A stretch of 64,000 nt of DNA, taken from contig JAUJPP010000006.1 in assembly GCA_030562195.1 (NCBI GenBank), positions 6,138,001 to 6,202,000 on the forward strand. The letters run 5' to 3'. The notes under the pieces are model-generated. The model did no database searches, was not told where the DNA came from, and saw only the letters and a program-made list of their open reading frames with translations. The DNA is from Nipponacmea schrenckii. Taxonomy: Eukaryota; Mollusca; Gastropoda; Lottiidae. Each line of letters opens with the position of its first letter. The first letter of the stretch is position 1. The position numbers and the translations under genes were made by a program. Positions 1 to 11,800 of this stretch are shown here, in pieces.

Positions 1-904
1 TCACGATTTGTCCTCGACAAAACCTCGATTAGAGGGGGTACTTACTGATGGGCAAAACCAGCTAAGTCTGCAAATTATTGGATTTCACCGAACAAATGGC
101 TGATATCACCAACTTTGAAAATAGAATAGAGCACCAATACAGAATCCATTAATTTTCAACTAAACACCACTTGGTCAATGCGATATTGTTATCGTTCTAG
201 CCCTTTGTGATTGAATAAAGAATCTCACAATGATACCAAATTGTGTAAAAGTAAACTAATGCAAGACCTGCGTGTTCAAGTCTCTTTTTATTGGTCTGTA
301 TACATGTATAATAAAATTTCGTTCAAGAGGGATTCTCTTAAATACAGGCCTGGAATGAAACAAATACTTCATTAAGAAGATTGAAGATGGGTTTTTTATT
401 TTGTTCGTGCTCTGCAATAATTGGCTTTATTAATTTTTTTATGAACAAGGTTGACGATGATTTTTTTTGTTTCCAGACATGAGAAATTTTCTCTTGTAGA
501 CTCTCATAATGGGTATATACTTAATTGCTCGATCACATCAATCAAGGGGCTATGCCAGCATGATGATGGTGTAGCTGTATTTAGTGTCTCATTCCAATTG
601 GCTACCCTAGTTTAACGGAATTTCTTAGTTCCATCTTCCTTTAGGTCAATTATTATGCATCAAATAGGATTAAGGGTAAAGATTGTTTGATCAATGGTCG
701 TCAGAGTTGAAATGAATAGAAACAGATTAAATTTCTATCCTGAATCATTGAATGAGTGCATTATTAATAATTCGCCTAAAGAATAATTGTTTGCGACATT
801 TCTTACATGAAATGAAATTCGACGTTTCACATCTTTCTTCTCAGAATGACATATGAAATATTAATTCCCAGATATAAAGGGATACGTTTTGTATCTTCTT
901 GACT
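1..904. other. unassigned AT-rich sequence
   Basis: I see no open frame with recognisable protein content, RNA gene or repeat. Short T-runs (around 390-470) and a GTAAGT-type splice donor on the minus strand near 50 are present. The sequence upstream of that donor has stops in all three frames, so I do not call an exon. It most likely is intron or intergenic DNA. Confidence 0.5.
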
Positions 905-1760
905 GACATTGGTACTCCCTAACCTGGAAGTATTATGAGATAAAGACTGTTCTTAGTCGCCATCTCCGCCAAGGTAGCACATTTTGTAGTCGTCACATCT
1001 GTCTGAAGGTAGCACATTTTTGTAGTCGTCGCGTCTGTCTGTCCACAAATAGAGAGCTGATTTCTTGATGGATTTTGACGAAACTTGGTGTGAGTGAGTC
1101 GAACCAATCGAAAATAATTTACTATGAGTTATTGCCCTTGTTCTTGAATTCTTGAATAGGGTAAACCCTATTAAACATCAGACCAATTGAAAAATTATTG
1201 TCTATAATTTGTTGCCCTTGTTCTTGAATTCCTTGTGGACACGATAGAGAGCTGGATTGTTGATGGATTTTGACGAAACTTGGTGAGAGTGTTTGATATA
1301 ATCCAAGGATGAAGCCCACTAAATATCAGACCAATCGAAAAATATTTTCTATGAGTTATTACCCTTGTTCTTGAAAACGCGCCTGCCTTTGTTCTCGAAT
1401 TCTTTGTGGGCACGATAGAGAGTTGGTTTCTGGGTGTATTTTGATGAAATGTGGTGTGAGTGGTCGTAATTACTCAAGGATAAACCCGATTGAAAATCAA
1501 ACTAATCGAAAATTATTTATTATGAGTTATTGCCCTTGTTCTTGGATACTTTGTGTACATGATAGATAGCTGGTTTCTTGATGGATTTTGACGAAACTTG
1601 GTGTGAATCTTTGTAGTTTTCCTAGGAAAAACCCTATTAAAAATCAGACCAATCGAAAAAATATTGTTGCCCTTGTTCTTGGAATACTTTTTGGACACAA
1701 TAATTTTCCTAATCACCCAAGGATGAACTTTATTAATTAAAAATCAAGAAAATCTTTCAT
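905..1760 (-). repeat. pearl/Helentron-like tandem repeat element, subfamily A (copy R1)
   Basis: About five degenerate units are read best on the minus strand. Each carries the blocks 'CACACCAAGTTTCGTCAAAA', 'CTCTCTATCGTG', 'AACAAGGGCAATAACTCATA' and 'TTTTCGATTGGTCTG'. Spacing of the block TTTGACGAAACTTGG (about 1075, 1270, 1440, 1587) is 147-195 bp. At its 905-1041 side the copy has a GACA/GACG-type stretch (CGTCTGTCTGTCC) and a 35-bp direct duplication. At the other side (about 1747-1770) it ends in ATCTTTCATTTACCGATAAT, a terminus shared with the copy at 61.4-62.0 kb. Short ORFs inside are frame shadows of the repeat. Bivalve pearl/HINE-type elements with ~160-bp core units are the closest described class from memory; homology was not tested. 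Confidence 0.7.
971..1041. repeat. 35-bp tandem duplication at the edge of copy R1
   Basis: Two adjacent copies (971-1005 and 1006-1041) start AAGGTAGCACATTTT, continue TGTAGTCGTC and end TCTGTCTG. They differ by two substitutions and one T in a homopolymer. The unit belongs to the microsatellite-like edge of the larger element. Confidence 0.8.
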
Positions 1761-2000
1761 TTACCGATAATTCTTGTCAACCTCCTGGAAAAATTGGCTG
1801 CCATTATAAATGTGGGCTGTATTACGATGGCCATCGCAATTTCTATGTTTTGTAAATATCGTTGAGGAATATCCTCGCGCTTTCAGTTTTGAGAAAACAG
1901 TGAAACAAGCATGGTTGAAATCAGTTGATCTTGTGCAATTTCGATGAAGTCGTAAAACTTCATTATTTTCTAGCAATGACTTGGTAGTTTGGAATGGCTT
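1761..2000 (-). pseudogene. Penelope-like element reverse transcriptase fragment
   Basis: On the minus strand an open frame runs from 2093 to 1761. Its part from about 1994 to 1848 reads like the region of Penelope-like RTs with 'LRLHRNCT...DF' followed by 'F..KL.ARGYSSTIF', that is, the conserved R(R/H)NC and RGY(P/S) blocks. Upstream residues are hydrophobic and not family-like, and downstream the frame runs straight into the pearl-like array at 1760. No YxDD catalytic motif or GIY-YIG domain is present here, so this is a short dead fragment. The assignment rests on motif spacing recognised by eye. A second relic of the same superfamily lies at 18.5-19.2 kb but covers different parts of the protein. 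Confidence 0.5.
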
Positions 2001-3690
2001 GATCGGTTGTTTTATTATGTGACAAATACCGTACAAGAAAACAATAAAACCTGAAAAGAAGAAATATCTATAGAGCAATATACAGGATATCACATGAAAG
2101 TGCTATAGGAGTTATGTTGACAGGGAATAAAATAGTTATCATTGAGTTATTTATTATTCCGGGTTTATCGATCTATTTGTACAGTAACAAAGGTTGATAG
2201 CGTATCATTGTTAAAGAAAATTCTCAATCATCGCGATGTTTAGGAAGTTTGATACCTACACAATTATCGTCTTCTTAAAAAACAGTAGCAAAATTGTAAT
2301 AAATTTAATTCATGTATGGGTAAAAAGCGCACGCAAGAACAACAAAGGCAAACTAAAATAATATTAATATAATTTCGAAATATAAACTGAAATATAGTTG
2401 TTATTCAACAACATTCAGATTATCTCAATCTGTAATCAATTTATCAGAAACTATTTGTAAAGTGGCAATTTTGTTATTATAAGATATAATGTTTTGATTT
2501 TTGACATGCTTAAGGCATCAATTATCGAACCCTACAGATACTCCCATATTAGACTCTATTGTTTCACTTACAATGATAACCTTGTTTTAGGTAATAAAAC
2601 CTGATGTAAGGATTCGGAAATGCATACACTTAAGTATCAATAATAGCCTTCTGCACATTGGAGATGAGAATCAATTCATATCCGAAGTGCCTATATGTAT
2701 TGACTTTAAGTCAAAAGGATGCAATAGTGATATTGGTAAATTGTTCGCAAAGCTTCATTTAGAATAAGAAAAACAGTAAGTTGTTATATATGATAGTACT
2801 AAATGTCATGTATTATTCACTCATATCTATTTCGTCTTACACATTGTAGATATTATCTTGCTAGAAATTATAAACATTTAATGACGTTTGTCTGGACTAT
2901 TATGTAAAGGTCTCCCTGGTTCTAGGGTTCAATTCGGGCAGAGGTTGAGAAAGTACTATGATGGTGTGATGCTAAAAAAAACTAATCCGTTATCAGTAGT
3001 AATTGAAGCTTAATTACATTAATCCATTTATATACATGTCATTACCTTCTTCAGCTGTCAGCTAGACATGCCATTTTATTAGGTTTTAATTTTTTTTTTT
3101 AATTGTCGATTGTCCCATCACATCCCCAGTTAATCTGTTATGTTTTAATAATATAAATACGGAATGATATATCAGAAGAATCTTGGATTGTCCAGAACAC
3201 CTACACCTACCCATTGGCTGAATGTGAGACAGGACCATGTCTTTGTGTATTGGGCCTAATTCTGACCCATGTAAAATAAAGAGTTAATTATTATTTTTAC
3301 ACAGTTGGACGACTCCGTCCATATATACAGAGTATAACAATATTAAAATAATAACAACATTATAAACTGAATGCAAGACGACTTCCGCTTATGAGACACC
3401 TTACAATGTTATCGTTAAACTACAATCAATTAGAAAGATAAAACAAAGATATACATTTAAAATTTCCCTTCTCAACATTAACATCTTATAAAATCATTGA
3501 AGCGAAAAAGAGTTAAATCTTAGAACAACTTTTCATCATCATTTAACACATAAAAATTATCAGATTTTAGAGGCCTTAGTCTCTATTCTAATACTACCTT
3601 CATATTACAGATTTTTTCGATTTCACACGAATTCACGCGTTTTCCCGGATTCTAACGAATTTGTCACTGTTACAACCTATTTAAGAGAGA
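2001..3690. other. unassigned AT-rich sequence
   Basis: No gene is recognised. GGTTCAATTCG near 2930 resembles a Pol III B-box, but no convincing A-box lies at the right distance, so no SINE or tRNA is called. An AATAAA hexamer occurs near 3277 with no associated open frame. Confidence 0.45.
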
Positions 3691-3699
3691 GTGCGGGTC

Positions 3700-3760
3700 A
3701 CGGGCCAATAAGGGCCATTTACGGTCTATAGCGAGACCTTGTGAGGTATAAAAAGCAAAA
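3700..3760 (+). promoter_or_regulatory. CCAAT plus TATA core-promoter-like block
   Basis: A locally GC-richer stretch holds CCAAT at 3705-3709 and TATAAAAA at 3747-3754, about 42 bp apart, a textbook eukaryotic Pol II arrangement. A start site would be expected near 3775-3780. The plus-strand open frame that follows begins at 3769 and has an in-frame ATG near 3814, downstream of that start site. A TATA-like word alone is common in AT-rich DNA; the paired CCAAT and local composition raise it above background. Confidence 0.35.
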
Positions 3761-3813
3761 GATTAGATATGTTCCGAGGAATAACCGACAATTATGGCAT
3801 TATAAATCTTAGT

Positions 3814-3993
3814 ATGAATTGTTACGAGCAACTTATGGACCTTCTTCAATTAATCTACGCCTTAACGTGTAAGCAACGACCTGTAAGAATTATGTTACGA
3901 TTTGTTGCGAGTCGTTTAAGTAAATCCAGTCAGCCATTTTGTTCAAGCACCATGCGACAACTTAAATCGACAACGAAGGAACATGGCATATGA
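3814..3993 (+). CDS. hypothetical small ORF downstream of a promoter-like block
   Basis: The open frame starts at 3769 (74 codons). I place the start at the internal ATG near 3814 (about 59 codons) because the expected transcription start from the TATA at 3747 falls after the first ATG. The product is basic, with several Arg/Lys and Cys residues, no signal peptide and no recognised domain. It overlaps by a few bases a further open frame at 3990-4172 in another frame. GT donors (for example GTAAGA after CGACCT) occur inside it, so it could be an exon rather than a complete gene. It may equally be a chance ORF. Confidence 0.15.
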   Translation: MNCYEQLMDLLQLIYALTCKQRPVRIMLRFVASRLSKSSQPFCSSTMRQLKSTTKEHGI

Positions 3994-3999
3994 GAAAAA

Positions 4000-4860
4000 C
4001 AGATTGCAATTATGTCAAAGATTTCTTCACTTCTTCCATAGGTTTATTTTACGATTTAAAAACAGCCAAAAACAAAAGCTGCAAAAAAGAACAGTTCCCG
4101 TCACCTTCGGCGTCGGCCCGAAAACTTAATAAACTATTATTTATATATATTTATTTGATAATGATCAGATAAAAACATATCACAGGTTTTTGTTGTTGAT
4201 CATATAGTTTGGTATACATATTAATTTTCCAATGATGCACAGAATCGACCATTTTCTTTATGACGTGACCTCACATATTGGCAACACTAATAGGGCAATA
4301 CCATATCTCTTTTTAACCAAACCCATTTGTTTCTATGCCAAGAGTCATTCTGTTGAAAACCTTGTACAAAATGGAAATATTATTTTCAATAGTTCCTCTA
4401 CCACAAAAACTTAAGTTTCAGCACAAAGCTGACTATTCTTATAAGATTCCTCGACAGTTGAAAATAGAAAAAGAGTAGTCTTATGTCACAGTCCTCAAAT
4501 ATTTCCCTGGTTGCACACTGCATACACAATGAAACATTAAATAATCTTTTGGCAGGTAACTTCATGTTAGGTGATTTTAGTGCAATGAATCTTTACATAA
4601 ACCAATATTCAGGGTGGTTTTCAACAGAAATGGTCCAAAACATCCAAGCTAATGCGTGCTCGTGTAAATGTCGTAAATGTTTATCTTTTGTATAATGATT
4701 CAGCTATAAATGACCTCATTTTGACGATCGAAAAAATTCTCAAACGGCAATAGAGCCACCCACGTCTGATTTTTCAATTAAGATTTGCCCTGTTTGACAG
4801 AGTTAGACATTTGTAAACATATGAAAGATCCAACAACATGAGTACTTCAGTGTCTGCTGA
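4000..4860. other. unassigned sequence before the 21-bp array
   Basis: Small open frames occur at 4232-4414 and 4483-4695. The latter has a Cys-rich tail but no recognisable domain. Codon content is AT-driven and I do not call them genes. A short GC-rich patch lies near 4095-4125. Confidence 0.4.
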
Positions 4861-4865
4861 TTTTC

Positions 4866-6068
4866 TTTGTCGGACTTACAATCCACCTTGTCGGACTTAC
4901 AATCCACCTTGTCGGACTTACAATCCACCTTGCTGGACTTACAATCCACCTTGTCGGACTTACAATCCACCTTGCTGGACTTACAATCCACCTTGTCGGA
5001 CTTACAATCCACCTTGCCGGACTTAAAATCCACCTTGCGGACTTACAATCCACCTTGCGGACTTACAATCCACCTTGATACGACTTACAATCCACCTTGT
5101 CGGACTACAATCCACCTTGCCGGACTTACAATCTACCTTGCGGACTTACAATCCACCTTGCGGACTTACAATCCACCTTGCTGACTTACAATCCACCTTG
5201 CCGGACTACAATCCACCTTCTGGACTTACAATCCACCTTGCCGGACTTACAATACACCTTGCCGGACTAACAATCCACATTGCCGGACTTACAATCCACC
5301 TTGCCGGACTTACAATCCACCTTGCGGACTAACAATCCACATTGCGGACTTACAATCACCTTGTCGGACTTACAATCTACCTTGTGGACTTACAATCTAC
5401 CTTGTCGGCCTTACAATCTACCTTGCGGACTATACAATCCACCTTGCCGGACTTACAATCCTTTGCGTACTTACCTGTCGACTACAATCCACTTTGCCGG
5501 ACTTACAATCCACCTTGCCGGACTTACAATCCACCTTGCCGGACTTACAATCCACCTTGCCGGACTTACAATCCACCTTGCTGGACTTACAATCCACCTT
5601 GTCGGACTTACAATCCACCTTGTCGGACTTACAATCTACCTTGTCGGACTCACAATCCACCTTGCCGGACTTACAATCCACCTTGCCGGACTTACAATCC
5701 ACCTTGCCGGACTATACAATCCACCTTGCCGGACTTACAATCCACCTTGCCGGACTTACAATCCACCTTGCCGGACTTACAATCCACCTTGCGGACTTAC
5801 AATCCACCTTGTCGGACTTACAATCCACCTTGCCGGACTTACAATCCACCTTGCCGGACTTACAATCCACCTTGCCGGACTAACAATCCACCTTGCCGGA
5901 CTTACAATCCACCTTGCCGGACTTACAATCCACCTTGCTGGACTTACAATCCACCTTGTCGGACTTACAATCCACCTTGTCGGACTTACAATCTACCTTG
6001 TCGGACTTACAATCTACCTTGTCGGACTTACAATCTACAATCTACCTTGTTGGACTCACAATCTACCA
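4866..6068. repeat. 21-bp minisatellite, about 57 units
   Basis: A continuous tandem array of a 21-bp unit with core ACAATCCACCTTG followed by a variable CCGGAC, TCGGAC, CTGGAC or CGGAC and TT. Because 21 is divisible by 3, all frames stay open over long stretches and give seven-residue periodic pseudo-peptides on both strands (for example TYNPPCR or VDCKSGK). Occasional 20- and 22-bp units break frame, so long ORFs here are by-products. Units near 5578 and 5935 begin the same succession of CTGG, TCGG, TCGG and CTACC variants, giving a higher-order period of 357 bp (17 units). Flanks are unique AT-rich sequence, with no transposon ends seen. Confidence 0.95.
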
Positions 6069-6899
6069 AGAATAGGTTGAGAATGGGGCGTATTCAAATT
6101 TTAATAAAAACCCAGTTCATTCTTCTAGTGAACAAGCTATAAACTGGATGATAAATTAACACAAAACAATGTTTTTTTGATTGCAGTATAATGTTTTAAT
6201 AAACAGATATAAATATTATCATATGTCTTCGGTTGCATTTTTGATCGGTTCAGTGGAACTCTTTTAAAATAAAATTGGCAGGATGTATTTTCTCCCCAAT
6301 TATTGCAAATTGCGCCCATGTACAGTGCTTAATTCCGAAATAAAAAATAAAAAATTCAAGGGTATTATATTTAATTCACATATTTAGCAAATAAAAAATA
6401 ATTAATTGTTATAGCTAACCAGTTTTACAAATAAAACCAAAGAATTACTCGCGTAGGCCTTTGTACAGACATATAGACATACACATGCATAAATACATAC
6501 ATAAAACATCGTACAATGTTCGTACAGTTCGAACTAGAAAAAGATCCAATATGGTCAATGTTGGCTCAATTTACACATTAGAAAAAAAAATTATTGATAA
6601 TCCATTTCATCGATCATGCACAGAATTGTACATCAGTGCACTGTGTTTTATGCAATATTTTATTCTGTTTATTAACTAACTTTAGGAAATAACGAGAGAA
6701 CGTATAATAAAAATAAGTTGACGAGAGATTATCAAGAACTTAATGCCTACCTTAGGCTTTCAACATCATAATTGGAAAAGAAATTGATTGTTAGATATAA
6801 CGAGTATATATAAGATAGCTTGCCAGGCAAAGTAATATACGCCCACTGGCAGCATTGATTTTGAATAAAAAATAAAATATACATATACTTCTTTTCAAA
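6069..6899. other. unassigned AT-rich sequence
   Basis: Nothing recognised. It contains runs of A/T (6340-6410) and short chance ORFs only. Confidence 0.5.
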
Positions 6900-8850
6900 A
6901 ACAGAGCAATAATTGTTATTAAACATTTTAAGATTAATCTGATTTTCAATAGGGTTCATCCTTAGGTGATTCCACATACTCATGCCAAGTTCCGTTTAAA
7001 TCAGTCAAGAAATGTGACTTGCAGAGTGTTTATGAGCCAAAAAATCAAAATCATTTGAAAGAACAAGGGCAATCAAATATTATGTGATATTTCTTGTTTT
7101 CAATAGGGTTCATCCTTGAGTGATAATTAACAATTTCAGCAAATTTTGTCAAATTCTGTAAATCATTGTGCCTTCTAGAGGGTTAACAAGCTAAAAATTT
7201 TGACGAGTTTTCCAAAAAAAGGCAATAACTAATACTTAGTATTTTTCAATGGGGTTCATCATTAGGTGATTACAAATACTCATGCCAAGTTACGTCAAAA
7301 TTGCTCAAGAATTGTGACTTGTAGAGTGTTTACAAGGAAAAAATCAAACACATTTGATAAAGCAAGGGCAATAATTCGTATCAAATATATTTCGATATAT
7401 TTGATTTTCAATAGGGTTCATCCTTTGGTGATATTAAACAAGTTTTGTCAAAATCGGTCAATAATTGTGCTTTTTAGAGTGTTTACAAGCCACAAGTTGA
7501 ATGCGTTTTCAAAAACAAGGGCAATAACTGATACTAAATATTTTTCGATTTAACTGAATATCAATAGGGTTCATCCTTAGGTGATTACAAATACTCATGC
7601 CAAGTTAAGTCAAAATCACTCAATAATTGTGTTTTGTAGAGTGTTTACAACCCAAACAAATCCAATACATTTTATAAACAAGGGCAATAATTGATATTAA
7701 ATATTTTCGATTTTTCTAATTTCAAAAAGGGTTCATCCTTAGGTATTTTAAACAAATTTCACCCAAGTTTTGTCAAAATCGGTCAATAATTGTGTTTTGT
7801 AGGGGTGTTTACAAGGAAACAAATCCAATAATTTTATAGAACAAGGGCAATAATTGTATTAAATATTTTTCGATTTTTCTAATTTAAAATAGGGTTCATC
7901 CTTGGGTGATTACAAATTCACCCAAGTTACGTCAAAATCGGTCAATAATTGTGCTTGTAGAGTGTTTACAAGGCAAAAATCCAACACATTTTATAGAACC
8001 AGGGCAATAATTCTTTATTTTATTTCGATATTTTTTTTTCGAAATTCATCTTGGTTTTAAATAGGTTCAGAGTTTTGTCAAAATCGTTCAATAATTGTTC
8101 TCTCAAGAGTGTTTACAACCCAAAAAATTGAACGCGTTTTAAAAGATAAAGGGGCAAAAAGCTGACAAATTTTTTTTTTCGCATAATTTTTTTTGGGTTT
8201 TAAACCCTTTTGTTTTAAACATACTTCAAGTTTCATCAAAATTTTAAGAATTGTTCTCTCAAGAGTGTTTTCAACCCTAAAATTGAACGCGTTTTAAAAA
8301 AATCAGGGGAAATTAGCTGATATTTAATTGTTTTCGATTTAATTTGTTTTCAATAGGGTTTATCCTTAGGGTGATAAAAAATACTCAACCAAGTTTCATC
8401 AAAATTGCATTAAAATTGTTCTCTCTAAAAGTGTTTTTAACCCTAAAATTGGAACGCGTTTTCAAGAACAAGGGCAATAACTGATACAAAAATTGGTTTT
8501 CGATTTAGTTTGTTTTCAATGGGTGTTTATCCTTGGGTTATAACATACTCTCAACCAAGTTTCATCGAAACCCATTAAGAATTGTTCTTGTAGAGTGTTT
8601 ACGAAAGCCTTTTTCAAGAACAAGGGCAATAACTCATACTAAATTTTTTCGATTTCGCTGATTTTCAATGGGTGTTTATCCTTGTGTTATCTTTAACTCT
8701 CACATCAAGTTTCATCTAAACAGTCAAGAATTACACCTTGTAAGTGTTTACAAGCATTTGGAACGGGCAAAAACGAAACATGGTTTTGAGGGACAATATT
8801 ACCGTTTTCCCCATTCCATGTGGGCGTCTAAATGAAGAATTACACCTTCC
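6900..8850 (+). repeat. pearl/Helentron-like tandem repeat element, subfamily A (copy R2), about 12 units
   Basis: The longest array of the family. The block AGGGTTCATC recurs at about 6951, 7105, 7251, 7413, 7566, 7728 and 7891, with diverged equivalents near 8350, 8520 and 8670. Spacing is 146-163 bp. Each unit also has a 'caccAAGTTTyrTCAAAAtc' block, 'TTGTAGAGTGTTTACAAG' and 'AACAAGGGCAATAA'. Units after 8000 are more diverged. The right end near 8817-8836 carries CATGTGGGCGTCTAA, the same subterminal motif found at the ends of other copies. ORFs within are repeat by-products. Confidence 0.85.
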
Positions 8851-11800
8851 TTTTATTCTTATAGTAAACTTTGCCTTTCATTGTATTTAGCACAGATGTT
8901 TTCTGTTACAATGGGTGCCAAAGCCATGGCTTGAGTTGGCTACTGTCATGATAATAGAATAGTTAACAAGCAGTTCTATACATTCATTTATACCCTGCTG
9001 TTTCTTGTTTTTATTTAGTCTCATAAACTCTAATCTACTAAACTCGAAAATTATATATTACTACACTTTAAAACACCTGTCATAGCATGAAACAATAATT
9101 GCTTCTGTTATTGTGCTATAATCGTTTTGTAGCAAGAAATGTATCTACATTACATTAAATTACAAACTAATTTTGATTAGTTTAGATATAATTATACATA
9201 ACGCCATCAGACCAGGAAAAAGGGGTTGTATATTGGCTATTATCATAATACTCGCGAAAGTTAGAGACAAGAAAATAAAGCGCACTGGCTAATGTGAAAT
9301 ATCTAAATCAATCTCGTGAAACTCTGGTCTGATTCATAGTTCTGGAAACTAGTGTAAATTTGATAAATTACGATGTTAATTAGAGGTGACATATAGGCAT
9401 AACTAGAATTGATTAAAATACGTTTCAGTATGTCTTATTATGTACTATTGATTAACTAATAACTGTTCATGTTACAACAGATTACCCCTGGATTCTTACT
9501 TTTATTAATTACCTCCAATCACTTCAATCTTATAATATAGACTGCTTCTATGTCATTCATTTATTATGTGACATCAAATCCTACAGTTAAATTTGAGTAT
9601 GATAAATTACCACTTTGATTTTGCTTCTTAGGCTCAAATCACACTGCCGCCATTCGCCTGAAAACTATATCAATATAATCCATTAGAGTAGTTAAATAGG
9701 TCCCGATTGATTGGAAAATATAACTCTTGCACATTTGCATCATGTTACACAATTACAAGCGGATGAAAATTACCTTCATACAACTATGACAAAAAATGGT
9801 AAAGGGGTTTTGGCTTCACCTAGAAGAATTAAAAAAAGTTACCACTTCTAAAAATTAATTAAGTTTTCCATCAAACTATTGTAGTGTTGAAGTTCCCAAT
9901 TTCTTTGACTTCAGCAGACATCAAGAATTGTATATTGCTGAAATGGTATAGAATTGAAATTAAAAATCGAACCGGAAATTAAACCTTGACATGATCTATT
10001 TAAAGTCGTTACTCCAATGGTAAAATAGGTTTATTGCGCTTCAGAATTTAATGTTGCATAAATTTACACTTCTTTTATAAAACCACATATAGGAAGGGCT
10101 ATTACTCTCTTGGAAAATGTATCCATACGACGTCACGTCGCAGTATCAATGTGGTGTGCTACTTCAAGCTGTAATCCATTTCTTTTGAAATACATAAGGA
10201 TATCCTTAATCTATTCCCTACTCTTTTTGTCTCAAGCGCAACGCGATGATTATTAAAAATACAGTATTGTTAGTATACTCAACTTGACATTCATTTGATA
10301 AGAAAATTAATATCAGACTAATCTGAATCTCGGCCATACCCTAAGTCACTATGATTTTTTGCATTAGTGCATTATTCCACCATTTGACGCTTAAGATGGT
10401 CTTATTATATGTTTTGATTACCTAGGTCAAATCCTAGTAAGATTTCATTGTTGGCGTCCTATTATCTCTGATTGAAATAATCAGAGAGCTTTATTACTTT
10501 AATGATCTGGTAATCTTGGCAAATATTCAGCCAGCGAGATTCCGATTATGTTATTTCACTGAACACAAAATCAACCTGTTTGTGTATCTATTTGTATTAA
10601 AAATGAAACCGAAAGAAATGGACCGGAAATATTACACTACATCTGTCTTTCTTTTATTACGTCCATTTGAATTTAAAATATTAGTTGTCACGATTCGTCG
10701 TCTAAATCGTGAACTATTGTGACATTAAATCAGATTTAAGAGCAATGCCATCAATTATTGTCCATCGTATCATATAGTGTTGGATCGCGTCTTATAGTGG
10801 TTTGTCACGAAGCAATATAATCTTAGCAATGATTTACCGTTCAAAATTTTCTACGAGCCCCTTTTTTGGCTTTTGTTGATCCTTTTTTGGCTTTTGTTGA
10901 TTTTCTTATGAAACGTTGAACAAACTGGAAACGTACTAGACACGTTACCATAGGCCTGTCATTACTTTAATAGTATTTAAGTTAGTCGCGACAAAGTTGT
11001 AATTTCAGATTGTCGCCTACAGGTAATGACCACGCCATGTCTGTTAAAAATATGCGTGTCATTTGTGCCTATTTTTGGAAATAACTGATTGCTACATTTT
11101 AATCTATATTTTCAGATCAATGTACCAAGAACAATCTCAGTTTGACTCAACGGGGGACTGGAGTAAAATCATCACAGTATAATGGTGGTTAATTACTTTT
11201 ACCGTAATGAATAATATATCTCAATTAGTTGATAACAAGTTTACAGCGTTGAATTAAACGTCATCACATCATGACATAATTAAGTTTACTGGCCATCTAC
11301 ACCAATATCTGTTTCAACAATTTATATCCTTGTATTAATATTGTGTTGTTGAAATGAAAAAGTCAGAGAGAAAAGCACGCGGTTAGAAACCATGACTCTC
11401 GTAATAAAAATAGAACCGTGCTAATACAATGTAGGTTTTCACATCCCTTATCAGTGGAATATGGATGAAATGTAAACAGAATTGTGTCATAAGGAGTACT
11501 GTTATCAGAATATCGATATTATCACTGTTGTATCATGTCTGAATTTATGGAATTTAAACCTTGGAATTAAACTTGTTATACATTGGAATTACCAGGTGAA
11601 ATATAGGATTTTGTTTACATTTAATGTGATATAAATATTAGGAAAACAGTCTTATACAGGTTATCTTTTTATATCTGGATGTAAAAGTGAACATGTTTAA
11701 ACCAGGAGAAATTGCTGTTACTAAACACAAACACAGACGTATGTGTGAGTATCTTTTTATATGACTTTTAGACATTTTTGATATTACAAATATCAACAAA

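Noticed and set aside
45..110. Minus-strand donor GTAAGT with upstream acceptor-like site
   Set aside because: All three frames of the enclosed segment contain stops.
2926..2945. Pol III B-box-like GGTTCAATTCG
   Set aside because: No A-box at the proper distance and no tRNA cloverleaf could be drawn.
4838..6142. Long overlapping ORFs (up to 266 codons) with seven-residue repeats on both strands
   Set aside because: They are frame by-products of the 21-bp minisatellite; three frames and both strands are open alike and 20/22-bp units break any single frame.
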